From NCBI GenBank assembly GCA_023382595.1, contig JAHDWB010000003.1, forward strand, positions 1-64,000: a stretch of DNA of 64,000 nt, written 5' to 3'. Position 1 is the first letter of the stretch. Each line of letters opens with the position of its first letter. The DNA is from Anaerolineales bacterium (GTDB lineage: Bacteria > Chloroflexota > Anaerolineae > Anaerolineales > Villigracilaceae). Below are positions 43,323 to 52,237 of this stretch, piece by piece. Below the pieces are notes generated by a model, which did no database searches, had not been told where the DNA came from, and saw only the letters and a list, made by a program, of their open reading frames with translations. A program made the translations under genes and the position numbers.

Positions 43323-43982
43323 TCACCTGTTTGATCCGCTCCCTTTTAGAATTCGGATCAGCACAAAAATACCGATCAGCATGAAAAAGCCGATGACGCC
43401 CAGAACGATGGACATTTCCGTCGAAAGGCGGAACGGTGAATCCGCCTCAACACTCAGCGGAAGCGGGGTTCCAACCAGAGGAATATCCTGCGGGGTGCCG
43501 CGTTCCGCGCTGATGGTAAGCGGGATGATGCGTTCCTCGACCGTTACCCCTTCCAACGGAGCCGCAAACCCGGATTCATTTTTGACCGCCAGCGCCGCGC
43601 TTTCAAGTTTCACATCGGTCTGACAGGCTCCCAGTGTGGTGAAGCGGACTTCCGCCACGATACCGTTCGCAAGTTGAGGGGATGTGCTGGCAAAGGTCGC
43701 GTCTGCCAGCCCCGCTCCCTGCGGCAGGAGCAACCCGTTCATGCCGGGGACCGGGCTGGCGGCATTGACCGGCTCAAGACAAGCCGGGTCATAACGGATC
43801 TGAATCGTAAATCCCTGGACAGGCGTGGCGGAAACCGCATGGACAGTGACGATGAGAGTCTCACCGGTCTTGAAACTGTCAGCGCTGGCGGTGATCCAGA
43901 TGCTTTCCGATGCCTGTGCGCCTGCCGAAGGTGCAAAGAACAGACAGAATGCCGCGATGAGAAAAGATGCAATTCTTTTCAT
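43323..43982 (-). CDS. membrane-anchored cohesin-domain protein
   Basis: A 219-residue exported protein. A signal peptide (about 1-22) is followed by a single cohesin-type domain (25-155: TASADSFKTGETLIVTVHA, IQIRYDPACLEP, GIVAEVRFTTLG), a short Pro-rich stem, and a C-terminal membrane helix (about 190-212) with a basic end. It is thus displayed on the outer face of the membrane. Cohesins bind dockerins, and dockerin-bearing genes lie on both sides, so it may be the cell-surface receptor of the cluster. GGAG precedes the ATG. Confidence 0.82.
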   Translation of the reverse strand: MKRIASFLIAAFCLFFAPSAGAQASESIWITASADSFKTGETLIVTVHAVSATPVQGFTIQIRYDPACLEPVNAASPVPGMNGLLLPQGAGLADATFASTSPQLANGIVAEVRFTTLGACQTDVKLESAALAVKNESGFAAPLEGVTVEERIIPLTISAERGTPQDIPLVGTPLPLSVEADSPFRLSTEMSIVLGVIGFFMLIGIFVLIRILKGSGSNR

Positions 43983-43994
43983 TAAGTACTCCAA

Positions 43995-44026
43995 AGGGGC
44001 GTGCCGACTCCCGCCAGCACGCCCCT
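43995..44026 (-). terminator. hairpin between the dockerin gene and the cohesin gene
   Basis: On the minus strand AGGGGCGTGC pairs perfectly with GCACGCCCCT across a 12-base loop; it is followed by TTGG and then the Shine-Dalgarno GGAG of the cohesin gene. It lacks a full U run, so it is likely a partial terminator or an mRNA-end stabiliser that sets the ratio of the two products. Confidence 0.5.
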
Positions 44027-44038
44027 CCTATTCAATGG

Positions 44039-45289
44039 TTACTGCCAGTTCAACGCACCGGCTTGACGATAGTTCGCCGCCAGCAGTTCGAGATCAAGCA
44101 CGTCGATGATGCCGTCATTATTCAGGTCGGCGGCATCCGGAGTTGATAATCCATAGTTGAAACCGATGGTCATCGCATCGAACTGATCGATGACATCGTT
44201 GCCGTCAATATCACCCGCAAGCAACTGGATAGTCTGCATGACGGTGGTACCGCCGCCAGTCACAGTGGGAGATCCCTGTGCCTTCAAGAATCCCAATGCC
44301 GAGGCAACGATCGTATAGGAGCCGGGAGGAGCGGTCATGCTGAAGTTCCCATTTTCATCCGCGGTGGTGGTGGCAGCCACGGAGCTATCCTGGTTGTACA
44401 GCGTAACAGTGACCGGCTTGGAGGCAAGAACCGTTCCCGTGATCGTTCCCTCAGGTTCGGCAATGGTCAATGTGACTGAAACCGGGTCAAGGGTCGTCAG
44501 GGAGTTGCCTGTCGAAACGCGCACCTGACAGGTGATCGTAGTCTGTCCCGCCTGCAAGCCCAGCACCGAGAACGTGAACGCCGCGCCGCTGCTCATCGCC
44601 CGCTGACCATTGCTGCCCGCAATCGCAATGATGAAACTGCCGTCCTGCGGTCCATTCAGAACCACAGCGGAGTCCGAGCCGAACAAGCCTGCTTCTGAAC
44701 TATTGCTGACTTCCACAAAAGCGACGTCGTAGGAACAGGTGAATTCCGAGCTGGCATATCCGCCTTCCGGCACATTGTTCAGCATCACGGTCGCGGTGGA
44801 AACATCACCGATATCAATGCTGGCGGGATTCAGCACGATGACAGCGTTCGGGTCAACAACCGGGGCATCGGTCTTCCGAATGACCATGCTGTACGTACCG
44901 CCCCCGGATGCGGGTTGGATCTGGATGAAGAATTCCCCCGCAGGCTGCGTCGTGGTCAGAACCGTTTCCGATGAAACGCCCGCAGCACTGGCGATCTCGT
45001 TCTCGCCAGAATCCAACAAATAGATCGAGGGGACCAAGTCACCTGTCAATGCGGTCACAGTCACAGAGAAACTGCTTGCCTCCTCGATCTGCAATGACCA
45101 GCGCTCGAAGCGGTCCGCATTTACGGTCCCGCTAAAGGTGGCATCCCAAAACGTCGTACTGCGGATGATGATCTGCGCAGGGAGGTAAGGAGCCGCCTCA
45201 CTTTTTGCAAAAGCTTGCGTGCTGGTACCCAAAGCGCTGACCAACATCACAGCCAGCAACAAGACACGAACCGGAATACTTGTTTTCAT
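44039..45289 (-). CDS. secreted protein with cohesin-like and dockerin domains
   Basis: A 416-residue exported protein. A signal peptide (about 1-28) is followed by a pre-peptidase-like beta domain (40-145), a cohesin-like domain (150-275), a carboxypeptidase-regulatory-like domain (280-345), and a C-terminal dockerin with DIDGNDVIDQFD and DLNNDGIIDVLD. No catalytic domain is present. It matches the last two thirds of the M23 protein domain by domain, so the two arose by duplication. AAGGAG precedes the ATG. Confidence 0.85.
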   Translation of the reverse strand: MKTSIPVRVLLLAVMLVSALGTSTQAFAKSEAAPYLPAQIIIRSTTFWDATFSGTVNADRFERWSLQIEEASSFSVTVTALTGDLVPSIYLLDSGENEIASAAGVSSETVLTTTQPAGEFFIQIQPASGGGTYSMVIRKTDAPVVDPNAVIVLNPASIDIGDVSTATVMLNNVPEGGYASSEFTCSYDVAFVEVSNSSEAGLFGSDSAVVLNGPQDGSFIIAIAGSNGQRAMSSGAAFTFSVLGLQAGQTTITCQVRVSTGNSLTTLDPVSVTLTIAEPEGTITGTVLASKPVTVTLYNQDSSVAATTTADENGNFSMTAPPGSYTIVASALGFLKAQGSPTVTGGGTTVMQTIQLLAGDIDGNDVIDQFDAMTIGFNYGLSTPDAADLNNDGIIDVLDLELLAANYRQAGALNWQ

Positions 45290-45493
45290 TGAACATTCTC
45301 CTTGATGAGAAAAGATATGGTGGAAGGACTCGAAACGAACCGAGTTGCGACCATGAACCTGGGTTTATAAGATGCATTCCCTCCAAGCTACCGAATCACG
45401 GCATTCTGCATGTGCACGATACTTACATTCTATAATCAGGAACGGGCTGAGGACATTGCAGGTGGGTTGCGGCGAAGTTGCAAAATAGTTGCG

Positions 45494-45526
45494 AATAAAA
45501 AGGACTCGATTTGCTCGAATCGAGTC
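45494..45526 (-). terminator. terminator after the phosphodiester glycosidase gene
   Basis: On the minus strand GACTCGAT pairs with ATCGAGTC and is followed by CTTTTTATTC. It sits between the glycosidase gene and the dockerin gene leader. The rest of the gap 45290-45577 holds a TATAAA and a plus-strand TATAAT (45431-45436) with no gene behind it. Confidence 0.8.
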
Positions 45527-45577
45527 TCCGACATAAAAGCCCTTAATTCTCTCATTCCCCGCTTCGCCCCGGACCTG

Positions 45578-46441
45578 TCACCTGATCAACACCCCAAAAT
45601 GATTCGCCACCGGTCGTTCGCGCCCCGGAATATAACTGTCGATTGGCGAATTCAGGATAACTGCATTCCCATCCTCCCCCATCATCACCAGCGTGGACGA
45701 ACCGCCGCCATCCAACGCCATCGCAAAGTGGATATCCAGATCCTTCATCAACTCCGCCAGTTCCAGGAAAGTCGCACCCGCGCTATAGAATGGCTGGCGT
45801 CCATCCACCACCACGAGATACACAAACCGTCCATTGCGATTGATGCCAACTGCCGTGCGCGGATGAATGATCTCATCATCCAGACCAGCAACGATCTCGC
45901 CACCCTGGATCAACATTCGGTCTCCCGAAATGGCATGGAAGAGATTACCCGGCTGGCGCAGAAACGTGATCTCATTCCTGCGGCTGACGTACATGGTGGG
46001 TTCGTTGTTCTCGTTCTGCAAACCGTCTGCATAAACCGTTCCCCGATGGGCGGCGAATCCGTTCGGCGTGACCGGGTCACCGCTGTGCGGATAATAATCT
46101 ACGGGACTGCGCGACCACCACGGAAAGAAGCCGTCCCCATTGATGGCGATCTGCACGCCGAATTCTTCCAGAAATGCGGAGGTTGTCCGCGCCTGCAACG
46201 TGCCGCCCTCCACCTCATCCGGCGGCGTGACGATGAATTCCGCATCAGCGGTTCTTCGGTCAACGACGATCACATGCGCGATCATCGCATGGGGCAGATA
46301 GTGGACGATGCGGCGATACACAACCCCCTCATAAATCTCGCGTTTCACCGGCACCGGCGCAGGGCGTCCGACCGTGAAGAGGAAATAAGCGCCTGCAAAG
46401 ATCAACAAACTTGCAGGTATCAACCACAACCAGCGTTTCAT
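45578..46441 (-). CDS. phosphodiester glycosidase (NAGPA) family protein
   Basis: A 287-residue protein. One N-terminal membrane helix (about 4-24) precedes the phosphodiester glycosidase domain (60-287), recognised by IAINGDGFF, HRGTVYADG, HPRTAVGINRNGRFVYLVVVDG and the last motif LDGGGSSTL. Homologues remove GlcNAc from phosphodiester linkages or act in exopolysaccharide metabolism. No Shine-Dalgarno sequence is seen; TAGCAT ends seven bases before the ATG, so leaderless initiation is possible. The gene is in line with the dockerin cluster but has its own terminator. Confidence 0.85.
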   Translation of the reverse strand: MKRWLWLIPASLLIFAGAYFLFTVGRPAPVPVKREIYEGVVYRRIVHYLPHAMIAHVIVVDRRTADAEFIVTPPDEVEGGTLQARTTSAFLEEFGVQIAINGDGFFPWWSRSPVDYYPHSGDPVTPNGFAAHRGTVYADGLQNENNEPTMYVSRRNEITFLRQPGNLFHAISGDRMLIQGGEIVAGLDDEIIHPRTAVGINRNGRFVYLVVVDGRQPFYSAGATFLELAELMKDLDIHFAMALDGGGSSTLVMMGEDGNAVILNSPIDSYIPGRERPVANHFGVLIR

Positions 46442-46470
46442 GGAAAAAATGCTATCAAATCAAGATGAAC

Positions 46471-46506
46471 GGAAAATAAAAAGAGACTGGCATATGCCAG
46501 TCTCTT
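46471..46506 (-). terminator. terminator after the DUF1385 gene
   Basis: A perfect 13-base-arm palindrome (46481-46506) followed on the minus strand by TTTATTTTCC. It ends DUF1385 transcription before the glycosidase gene. Confidence 0.85.
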
Positions 46507-46520
46507 GGGGTACGAAATGC

Positions 46521-47411
46521 CTACGTTACGATCTCCGATTCCGCCTTGCGCATGGACTGGAAGGAGTGGATCGCAACTTCCAGCATGGCAAGATCGGGTG
46601 TGCGCGTGGTGAGATGCTGTAATGCAAGATTGGGTTTTATCAGCCATTGCACAATGGGGTTTTTCAAATGATTCGCCGTCCAGCGGATGTATTCGACGGC
46701 AATGCCCGCCAGAATGGGAATGAACAGGACGCGCGTGGCAAGCCGCCACCCGATCGGCAGCGGACCCAGCGCCGTGAAGACCAAGATCGAAAGCAGGACC
46801 AAGGTCAGCAGGAACGCCGTGCCGCAGCGCGGATGCTCGATGGGATATTTCGCCACGTTCTCGGGGGTCAATTCCGCGCCGGCTTCATAGGCGTTGATGG
46901 TCTTGTGTTCCGCGCCGTGATACATGAACACGCGCTTGATGTCAGGCATGAAACTGATCGCCCAGATATAGCCGATCAGCAAGAGAAGGCGAAGCACACC
47001 TTCGAGCAGGTTGCCGACCCACAAGGCGGAGGTGGTCTGCGCGAGCGCATGTTCCGCCCAGCCGCCGATACCGGCAGGAAGCAAAAAGAAGAGACCAATG
47101 CTAAAGGCGAGAGACAAGCCCAAAGTCAGATAAAGAGCCGGTCCCTCCAGTTTTTCATCTTCACCTGTTTGGGTGTTGGCGGAAAGCGTGAGAGCGCGCA
47201 TCCCCAAGCCCAAGGCATCCCATAATAAAATGACGCCGCGCAGAAAGGGAATCTTCGTGATCTTCGAGCGATAGACGTTCGCCAGTTTCTCGGTATGGAC
47301 GACGATCTCGCCGTCCGGCGCGCGCATGGCAACCGCGTAGGCTTTCTGCCCGCGCATCATCACCCCTTCAATAACGGCTTGACCGCCGTAGGAAATTATT
47401 CGATCTTCCAT
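46521..47411 (-). CDS. DUF1385 (YqhQ-like) membrane protein
   Basis: A 296-residue membrane protein. The opening YGGQAVIEGVMMRGQKAYAVAMR is the DUF1385 signature. Four to five helices and the motif HGAEHKTINAYEAG with HPRCGTAFLL are also typical. Function is unknown; the His and Glu residues suggest metal binding, as noted for the family. It starts 56 bases downstream of the M20 gene and is separated from it by a terminator. Confidence 0.9.
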   Translation of the reverse strand: MEDRIISYGGQAVIEGVMMRGQKAYAVAMRAPDGEIVVHTEKLANVYRSKITKIPFLRGVILLWDALGLGMRALTLSANTQTGEDEKLEGPALYLTLGLSLAFSIGLFFLLPAGIGGWAEHALAQTTSALWVGNLLEGVLRLLLLIGYIWAISFMPDIKRVFMYHGAEHKTINAYEAGAELTPENVAKYPIEHPRCGTAFLLTLVLLSILVFTALGPLPIGWRLATRVLFIPILAGIAVEYIRWTANHLKNPIVQWLIKPNLALQHLTTRTPDLAMLEVAIHSFQSMRKAESEIVT

Positions 47412-47417
47412 GTTGAT

Positions 47418-47458
47418 TGTTAAAACCTGACAGGTCTTTCGGACCTGTCAGGTTTGTT
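47418..47458 (-). terminator. terminator after the M20 peptidase gene
   Basis: AAACCTGACAGGTC pairs with GACCTGTCAGGTTT over 14 bases around a five-base loop. The T run on the minus strand is short (TTTTAAC). Confidence 0.65.
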
Positions 47459-47467
47459 TCATCCTTC

Positions 47468-48838
47468 TTATTTGAAATTGTAGAAAAAGTGGGTGAACGC
47501 TTCGATGCCTTTGTACCAAGTCGGCAAGTGCATTCGCTCGTTCGGCGAATGGACGTTGTCATCGGGCAAGCCGAAGCCGGTCAGGAGCGAGTCCGCGCCG
47601 ACATAATCCTGTAGAAGAACCACCGAACCGATCGAACCGCCTTCGCGCTTGAAATATGGACGTTTGCCCCATACGGATTCAAGCGCGCTTGAAAGCGCGC
47701 GCACGCCAGCCGAGTCGGTTTCCACCAGCGCCGCGCCGGCATTGTGCAGGTTGATCAACTCCCATTTGATTGTTTTGGGTGCGTTTTTCTTCAGATAAGC
47801 GCGCATCTGCTTTTCGACCTCTTCAGGTGTCTGGTCCGGCACGAGGCGGCAGGAGATCTTTGCCATCGCCCAAGCGGGCAAAACCGTCTTGGATCCCTGC
47901 CCGGTGAAACCGGAAAGCAGACCGTTCACTTCCAAAGTCGGGCGCGCGCCAACACGCTCGGCGGGAATGAACTGTGGTTCGCCCCATAGATCAGGCACGC
48001 CGGTGATCGCCAGCAGATCTTTTTTACTGACCGGCAGGCGTTTGAAATCAGCGCGTTCCTTCTTGCTCAGTTTGCGCACCTTGTCATAAAAGCCGGGCAG
48101 CGTGATCTTTCCATTTTTGTCGTGCATCCCTGCCACCAGCTCGATCAACGCCTGGGCGGGGTTATGAATCGTGCCGCCGAACAGACCGGAATGCAAGTCC
48201 TTGCTCGGTCCGTACACACGCAGTTCAAAGTACGCCAGTCCGCGCAAACCGGTGGTGATGGTCGGCTTGTCGGGCGCAATCATGCCCGCATCGGGGTTCA
48301 GACAAAAATCGCTGGCAAGCAGTTTCTTATTCTTCTTGATGAAATCCCCGAGATGCTCCGAACCGATCTCTTCCTCGCCCTCGACCAGCCATTTGATGTT
48401 GACCGGCGCTTCGCCCGTGCGGAGAATTGCCTCGACCGCTTTGAGCGATGCCACCACCTGACCTTTCATGTCCGAAGAGCCGCGCCCGAAGAGATAGTCG
48501 CCGCGCACCTCCGCCTTGAACGGATCGGACTTCCACAACTCGACCGGGTCCACCGGCTGGACATCGTAATGTCCGTAGATCATGATGGTGGGAGCGGATT
48601 TGCCGGCGCCCATCCATTCGCCGTACACGACAGGGTGTCCGCCCGTCGGCATGATCTTGACCTTCTTCATGCCGATCGAACGCAACTGCGCGGCAGTCCA
48701 TTCGGCGGCGCGGCGGACATCACCTTTATTCTCATCCAGCGTGGAAATCGAAGGAATCGCGAGAAATTCCTTCAACTCGCTCAAAAATCGTTCGCGGTTT
48801 CCGCGGACGTACTCCAGTGCCTTCTGTACATCTGACAT
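47468..48838 (-). CDS. M20 family metallopeptidase (dipeptidase)
   Basis: A 456-residue cytoplasmic zinc peptidase. The metal site motifs are present: GHYDVQPVDP, GRGSSDMKGQ and EGEEEIGSEH, followed by an inserted dimerisation domain (about 210-320) and a late His motif (REGGSIG). It matches the dipeptidase/PepV-like branch in length. The start at 48838 has AAGGAG nine bases upstream. The solute-binding protein gene lies 17 bases upstream in the same direction, suggesting peptide uptake and hydrolysis in one unit. Confidence 0.92.
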   Translation of the reverse strand: MSDVQKALEYVRGNRERFLSELKEFLAIPSISTLDENKGDVRRAAEWTAAQLRSIGMKKVKIMPTGGHPVVYGEWMGAGKSAPTIMIYGHYDVQPVDPVELWKSDPFKAEVRGDYLFGRGSSDMKGQVVASLKAVEAILRTGEAPVNIKWLVEGEEEIGSEHLGDFIKKNKKLLASDFCLNPDAGMIAPDKPTITTGLRGLAYFELRVYGPSKDLHSGLFGGTIHNPAQALIELVAGMHDKNGKITLPGFYDKVRKLSKKERADFKRLPVSKKDLLAITGVPDLWGEPQFIPAERVGARPTLEVNGLLSGFTGQGSKTVLPAWAMAKISCRLVPDQTPEEVEKQMRAYLKKNAPKTIKWELINLHNAGAALVETDSAGVRALSSALESVWGKRPYFKREGGSIGSVVLLQDYVGADSLLTGFGLPDDNVHSPNERMHLPTWYKGIEAFTHFFYNFK

Positions 48839-48855
48839 GATGCGTTCTCCTTGTA

Positions 48856-50544
48856 TTATGGGGCGTTGGTGGGAACAGGCGTCGTCTCGAGGATGCGACG
48901 CGTGACCAGATACCATTCAGCGATCAGGGCAAGCCTGTCACTGGTGTCGTATAAGGGCGCAACCTGCACACCCTGCAGTTGTGCATCCACGCCATAAGAA
49001 TAGACGGGATAATACAAAGGCAGGGATGGCATATCTCTCGCGAACACCACCTGGAAATTACGATACAGCCGCGCACGTTCAGAAAAATCTGCGGTTGTGC
49101 GGGCAACTTCAAGGAACTCGCTCGCCGTGCGGTTATCCCATTGCGAATAGTTCTGTCCGCCGGTCGCTTCGGATTGGTGCCAAAAGAGATAGGGATCCGG
49201 GTCCGGTGTACGGGACGTGTTCAAATCGGCGAGGGCGGCTTGATAATTGCGTGTCGCAAGATAGTCATTCACCAGCGAATCATACGGCACGGCTTGCAGT
49301 TCGACCTGCACGCCGATCAACGCCCAGTCCGATTGGATGGCTTGGGCGATCTGGGCATGGAGCGGGGTATCAGGATAGAGCAGGCTGAAAGAAAGGAATT
49401 GACCATCCTTGGCGCGCACCTCCCCGCCGCCGACCGGAATGACAAAACCCTCCTCCTTGAGCAATTGCATCGCGGCATCGGGGTTGTAATCGAACTGCTC
49501 GATCTCGTCAAAATATGCCCACGATCCCGGCAGGATGGGTCCATCCGCGATAATGGCTTGTCCTTGCAGGATGTGGGAAACGATGATGGTGCGATTCAAG
49601 CCCAACATAAGTGCGCGGCGGACTTTGTCGCTTTGCAGGAATGCCACATTGGGATTGTTGTTGTTCAGGAAGACCAGTCCCATTTGAGGCAGGCGGCTGG
49701 TATAGACCGAAAGGGTCGGTTCACGCAGTGCCGCTTCCAGGACATCGTTCGTCAACTGACTGACGCCAAGCACCTCGCCCCGTCGATAGGCATCAAACGC
49801 GGCGGCAGAGGTGGGATAGAAACGAAAGACCACCTGTTCGATGAACGGGGGGCGCAGATAGTAATTCGTGTTGGCAACCAGAACCACACCAGTGATCTGT
49901 CCGCCGCTGACAAGCAGACGGTCAAATCTGTAGGGACCGGATCCGACCGGATTGAGGTTGAATTCTGCCGAAGCAAGCTGGTCCGCAGGGACGGATTCCA
50001 GCAGGTGGCGCGGCATGATCCCAAAAGTGGCATAATCCAGGAATGGGGCGAACGGCTCAGGCAGTCTGACTTGAAGCGTTTTGTCATCCAGTTTGCGGAC
50101 CTCGACCTGCGACCACAGGTCTTTGATATCCTGCGGGAAGAGGGAGCCGCTGCTTTTGATGAGTTCGATGGTAAAGATGACGTCGTCGCTCGTCACAGGC
50201 TGACCGTCATGCCATTGCGCGTTCTGGCGGATCGAGAAATTGTAGACCGTCCCATCCGCAGATGCGCCCCAAGCATCCGCGAGGTCGGGCTGCGGCAAGC
50301 CGCGGGAATCGAATTTCATCAACCCGCTGAAGATCAGACGGTTGATGTCGCGGTCGGCTGGGTTGTTCCAATCCAGCATGGGATTCAGCCTGCCCATGGA
50401 GCCAACAAGCGCCTCGGTGTAAATACCGCCGGGCGCGGCTTCGGGCAGGGTGATCACGCTCACCGGTTGTTGGCTGAGCAGCAGCAGCGTCACAATCACA
50501 AGCGTGACCGCCACCACCAGGATCTGCCAGCGTAATCGTTTCAT
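48856..50544 (-). CDS. peptide/oligopeptide ABC transporter substrate-binding protein
   Basis: A 562-residue protein of solute-binding family 5. An N-terminal helix (about 7-27) without a lipobox cysteine suggests it is held in the membrane as an uncleaved anchor or cleaved as a secreted protein. The family motifs LNPMLDWNNP, ADAWGASADGTVYNFSIRQNAQWHDGQPVTSDDV and a late GGQNYSQWDN region are present. No permease or ATPase gene is nearby, so its transporter partner is elsewhere. Confidence 0.92.
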   Translation of the reverse strand: MKRLRWQILVVAVTLVIVTLLLLSQQPVSVITLPEAAPGGIYTEALVGSMGRLNPMLDWNNPADRDINRLIFSGLMKFDSRGLPQPDLADAWGASADGTVYNFSIRQNAQWHDGQPVTSDDVIFTIELIKSSGSLFPQDIKDLWSQVEVRKLDDKTLQVRLPEPFAPFLDYATFGIMPRHLLESVPADQLASAEFNLNPVGSGPYRFDRLLVSGGQITGVVLVANTNYYLRPPFIEQVVFRFYPTSAAAFDAYRRGEVLGVSQLTNDVLEAALREPTLSVYTSRLPQMGLVFLNNNNPNVAFLQSDKVRRALMLGLNRTIIVSHILQGQAIIADGPILPGSWAYFDEIEQFDYNPDAAMQLLKEEGFVIPVGGGEVRAKDGQFLSFSLLYPDTPLHAQIAQAIQSDWALIGVQVELQAVPYDSLVNDYLATRNYQAALADLNTSRTPDPDPYLFWHQSEATGGQNYSQWDNRTASEFLEVARTTADFSERARLYRNFQVVFARDMPSLPLYYPVYSYGVDAQLQGVQVAPLYDTSDRLALIAEWYLVTRRILETTPVPTNAP

Positions 50545-50551
50545 AGGTTAT

Positions 50552-50609
50552 AGAAAAAAAGAAAGGACCGCCACGCCCCGCGCCGGAGCAAGTGGAATGG
50601 CGGACCTTT
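50552..50609 (-). terminator. terminator after secG
   Basis: On the minus strand AAAGGTCCGCCA pairs with TGGCGGTCCTTT over 12 bases around a 24-base loop, followed by CTTTTTTTC. It separates secG from the solute-binding protein gene. Confidence 0.82.
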
Positions 50610-50623
50610 CAGGCTTGTATTGA

Positions 50624-50848
50624 TTAGCGTCCGACAATGAGAATAGCGATGACAAGCGCAAAGAACAATACACTTAAGCCGATCGTCACCCAGAACAGGA
50701 TGCGCTCAATGCCGCGGCGGGCAGTGAAAACACCGCCGGTGTCCGCGCCGGTCAGACCGCCCAGCCCTGCGCCCTTGCTCTGCAGGATCACGCTGAGGAT
50801 CAAACCCACTGAGGTTATAATCAAAGCAATATCCAAAAAACTGGTCAT
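50624..50848 (-). CDS. secG: preprotein translocase subunit SecG
   Basis: A 74-residue membrane protein with two hydrophobic helices and the SecG core motif LQSKGAGLGGLTG followed by FTARRGIERILFWVT. It assists SecYEA by its membrane topology changes. The start at 50848 is preceded by AAGGAGG; the longer frame to 50908 is not supported. A terminator follows. Confidence 0.95.
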   Translation of the reverse strand: MTSFLDIALIITSVGLILSVILQSKGAGLGGLTGADTGGVFTARRGIERILFWVTIGLSVLFFALVIAILIVGR

Positions 50849-50998
50849 TCGATGTGCCTCCTTGAAATTAGCGGGCAAATTATACCTGTTCGGGAAGAGA
50901 ATCGTCAAACGACGAAGTTAAGAGAGTATGAATTTTTCCTCTTTCATCCCACGTTCCGCCGGAGATGAAAGAGGAAATGATTTTGATAATGAGGAATT

Positions 50999-52060
50999 AT
51001 GCACGAAGCGATCATCAACCTGCACATGCATACACGTTATTCAGACGGCAGCGGCACGCACAAAGACATCGCCGCCGCCGCCCTGCGCGCCGGGGTGGAT
51101 GCGGTCATCGTCACCGATCACAACATCCTTGTGGACGGATTTGAGGGCTATTACAAGGAAAAGAATAAAAAGGTACTGATGCTCATCGGCGAGGAGGTGC
51201 ACGACCAGGCGCGCGACCCGCAAAAGAACCACCTTCTCGTCTTCGGCGCGAACCGCGAAATGGCAACCTTCGCCCAACACCCGCAGAACCTGATCAACCA
51301 GGTCCGCGAGGCAGGCGGACTGGCGTTCCTTGCGCATCCCGACGACCCGGAAGCCAAAGCCTTCAATGAGACCGACATCTCATGGGAGGATTGGAGCGTG
51401 CAAAACTACACGGGCATCGAATTATGGAATGCCCTTAGCGAGTTGAAAACCGTCGTTCCCACCAAATTACACGGCGCGTTCTACGCCTACTTCCCCGCCT
51501 TTGTCGCCAACCAACCCATCCCGAACACACTCTCCAGATGGGATGAACTGCTGGCAACCGGAAAAAAAGTAGTCGCCATCGGCGGCTCGGATGCGCACGC
51601 CCTGCACATGAACATGGGACCGCTCCATCGCGTGATCTTCCCCTACGAATTTCACTTCCGCACCGTCAACACGCACACGCTTCTCTCCGGACCGTTGAGC
51701 GGGGACCTGACCAGCGACAAAGCCCTCATCTATAAAGCCCTCGCGGCTGGACATTGTTTTGTCGGCTATGACCTGCCCGCTCCCACCCGCGGATTCCGCT
51801 TCACCGCGCAGGGACGGGAGGGAGTTGCCAAAATGGGCGATGAGATCCCTGCAAAATTCGGCGTCACTTTGCAAGCCAAGCTGCCGTCGCCGGCGGAAAT
51901 CCGTCTATTAAAGGACGGGCAGGTCATTCAAACCTGGAAGAACAAGGATGCCTGCACCCACATCACCGCCGAGCCGGGTGTGTACCGTATCGAAGCGTAC
52001 CGGCGGTATCTGGGCAAACGCCGCGGTTGGATCTACAGCAATCCGATCTATGTGAGATGA
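50999..52060 (+). CDS. PHP domain protein
   Basis: A 353-residue protein with a PHP phosphoesterase domain (1-250). Motifs are NLHMHTRYSDGSG, VIVTDHNI, EEVHD, LAHPDDP and GSDAHAL, which supply the metal-binding His and Asp residues. The C-terminal 90 residues look like a beta-sandwich domain (EIRLLKDGQVI). Its substrate is unknown; PHP proteins act as phosphatases or nucleases. GAGG lies near the ATG and GATAAT ends eight bases before it, so either initiation mode is possible. Confidence 0.88.
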   Translation: MHEAIINLHMHTRYSDGSGTHKDIAAAALRAGVDAVIVTDHNILVDGFEGYYKEKNKKVLMLIGEEVHDQARDPQKNHLLVFGANREMATFAQHPQNLINQVREAGGLAFLAHPDDPEAKAFNETDISWEDWSVQNYTGIELWNALSELKTVVPTKLHGAFYAYFPAFVANQPIPNTLSRWDELLATGKKVVAIGGSDAHALHMNMGPLHRVIFPYEFHFRTVNTHTLLSGPLSGDLTSDKALIYKALAAGHCFVGYDLPAPTRGFRFTAQGREGVAKMGDEIPAKFGVTLQAKLPSPAEIRLLKDGQVIQTWKNKDACTHITAEPGVYRIEAYRRYLGKRRGWIYSNPIYVR

Positions 52061-52131
52061 AGCCGCATGGACGGTGTCAACTGTCAGCGGGGAATGAGGC
52101 GGGTTTTCATCCTAAGGTGATGATTCTGTGG

Positions 52132-52211
52132 TAAACTACCGTCCGCTATTCAGGTACGTCTTAATCTACGTGCCTTTCCGCTCCCGGCTGACCCACGGTT
52201 CGAACGGGAGC
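52132..52211 (+). promoter_or_regulatory. leader of the rpsF-ssb-rpsR operon
   Basis: TAAACT (52132-52137) may be a -10 box. Downstream, GCTCCCG (52180-52186) pairs with CGGGAGC (52205-52211) and encloses a smaller hairpin. Its place directly ahead of rpsF fits the known S6:S18-binding leader motif that autoregulates such operons. The S6:S18 assignment is suggested by position and shape only. Confidence 0.5.
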
Positions 52212-52237
52212 AAACCCATGGAAAGGAGGTTTTCCCA

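Noticed and set aside
45431-45436. Plus-strand promoter for a hidden gene at 45440-45577
   Set aside because: TATAAT is present, but there is no ORF or plus-strand terminator behind it, and the region ends in the terminator of the minus-strand gene.
45410-46468. A 352-codon plus-strand frame
   Set aside because: It runs antisense to the glycosidase gene and through its terminator, and has no domain.
48979-50535. A 518-codon open frame on the plus strand
   Set aside because: It is the antisense shadow of the solute-binding protein gene; the minus-strand frame has clear family motifs and the plus frame has none.
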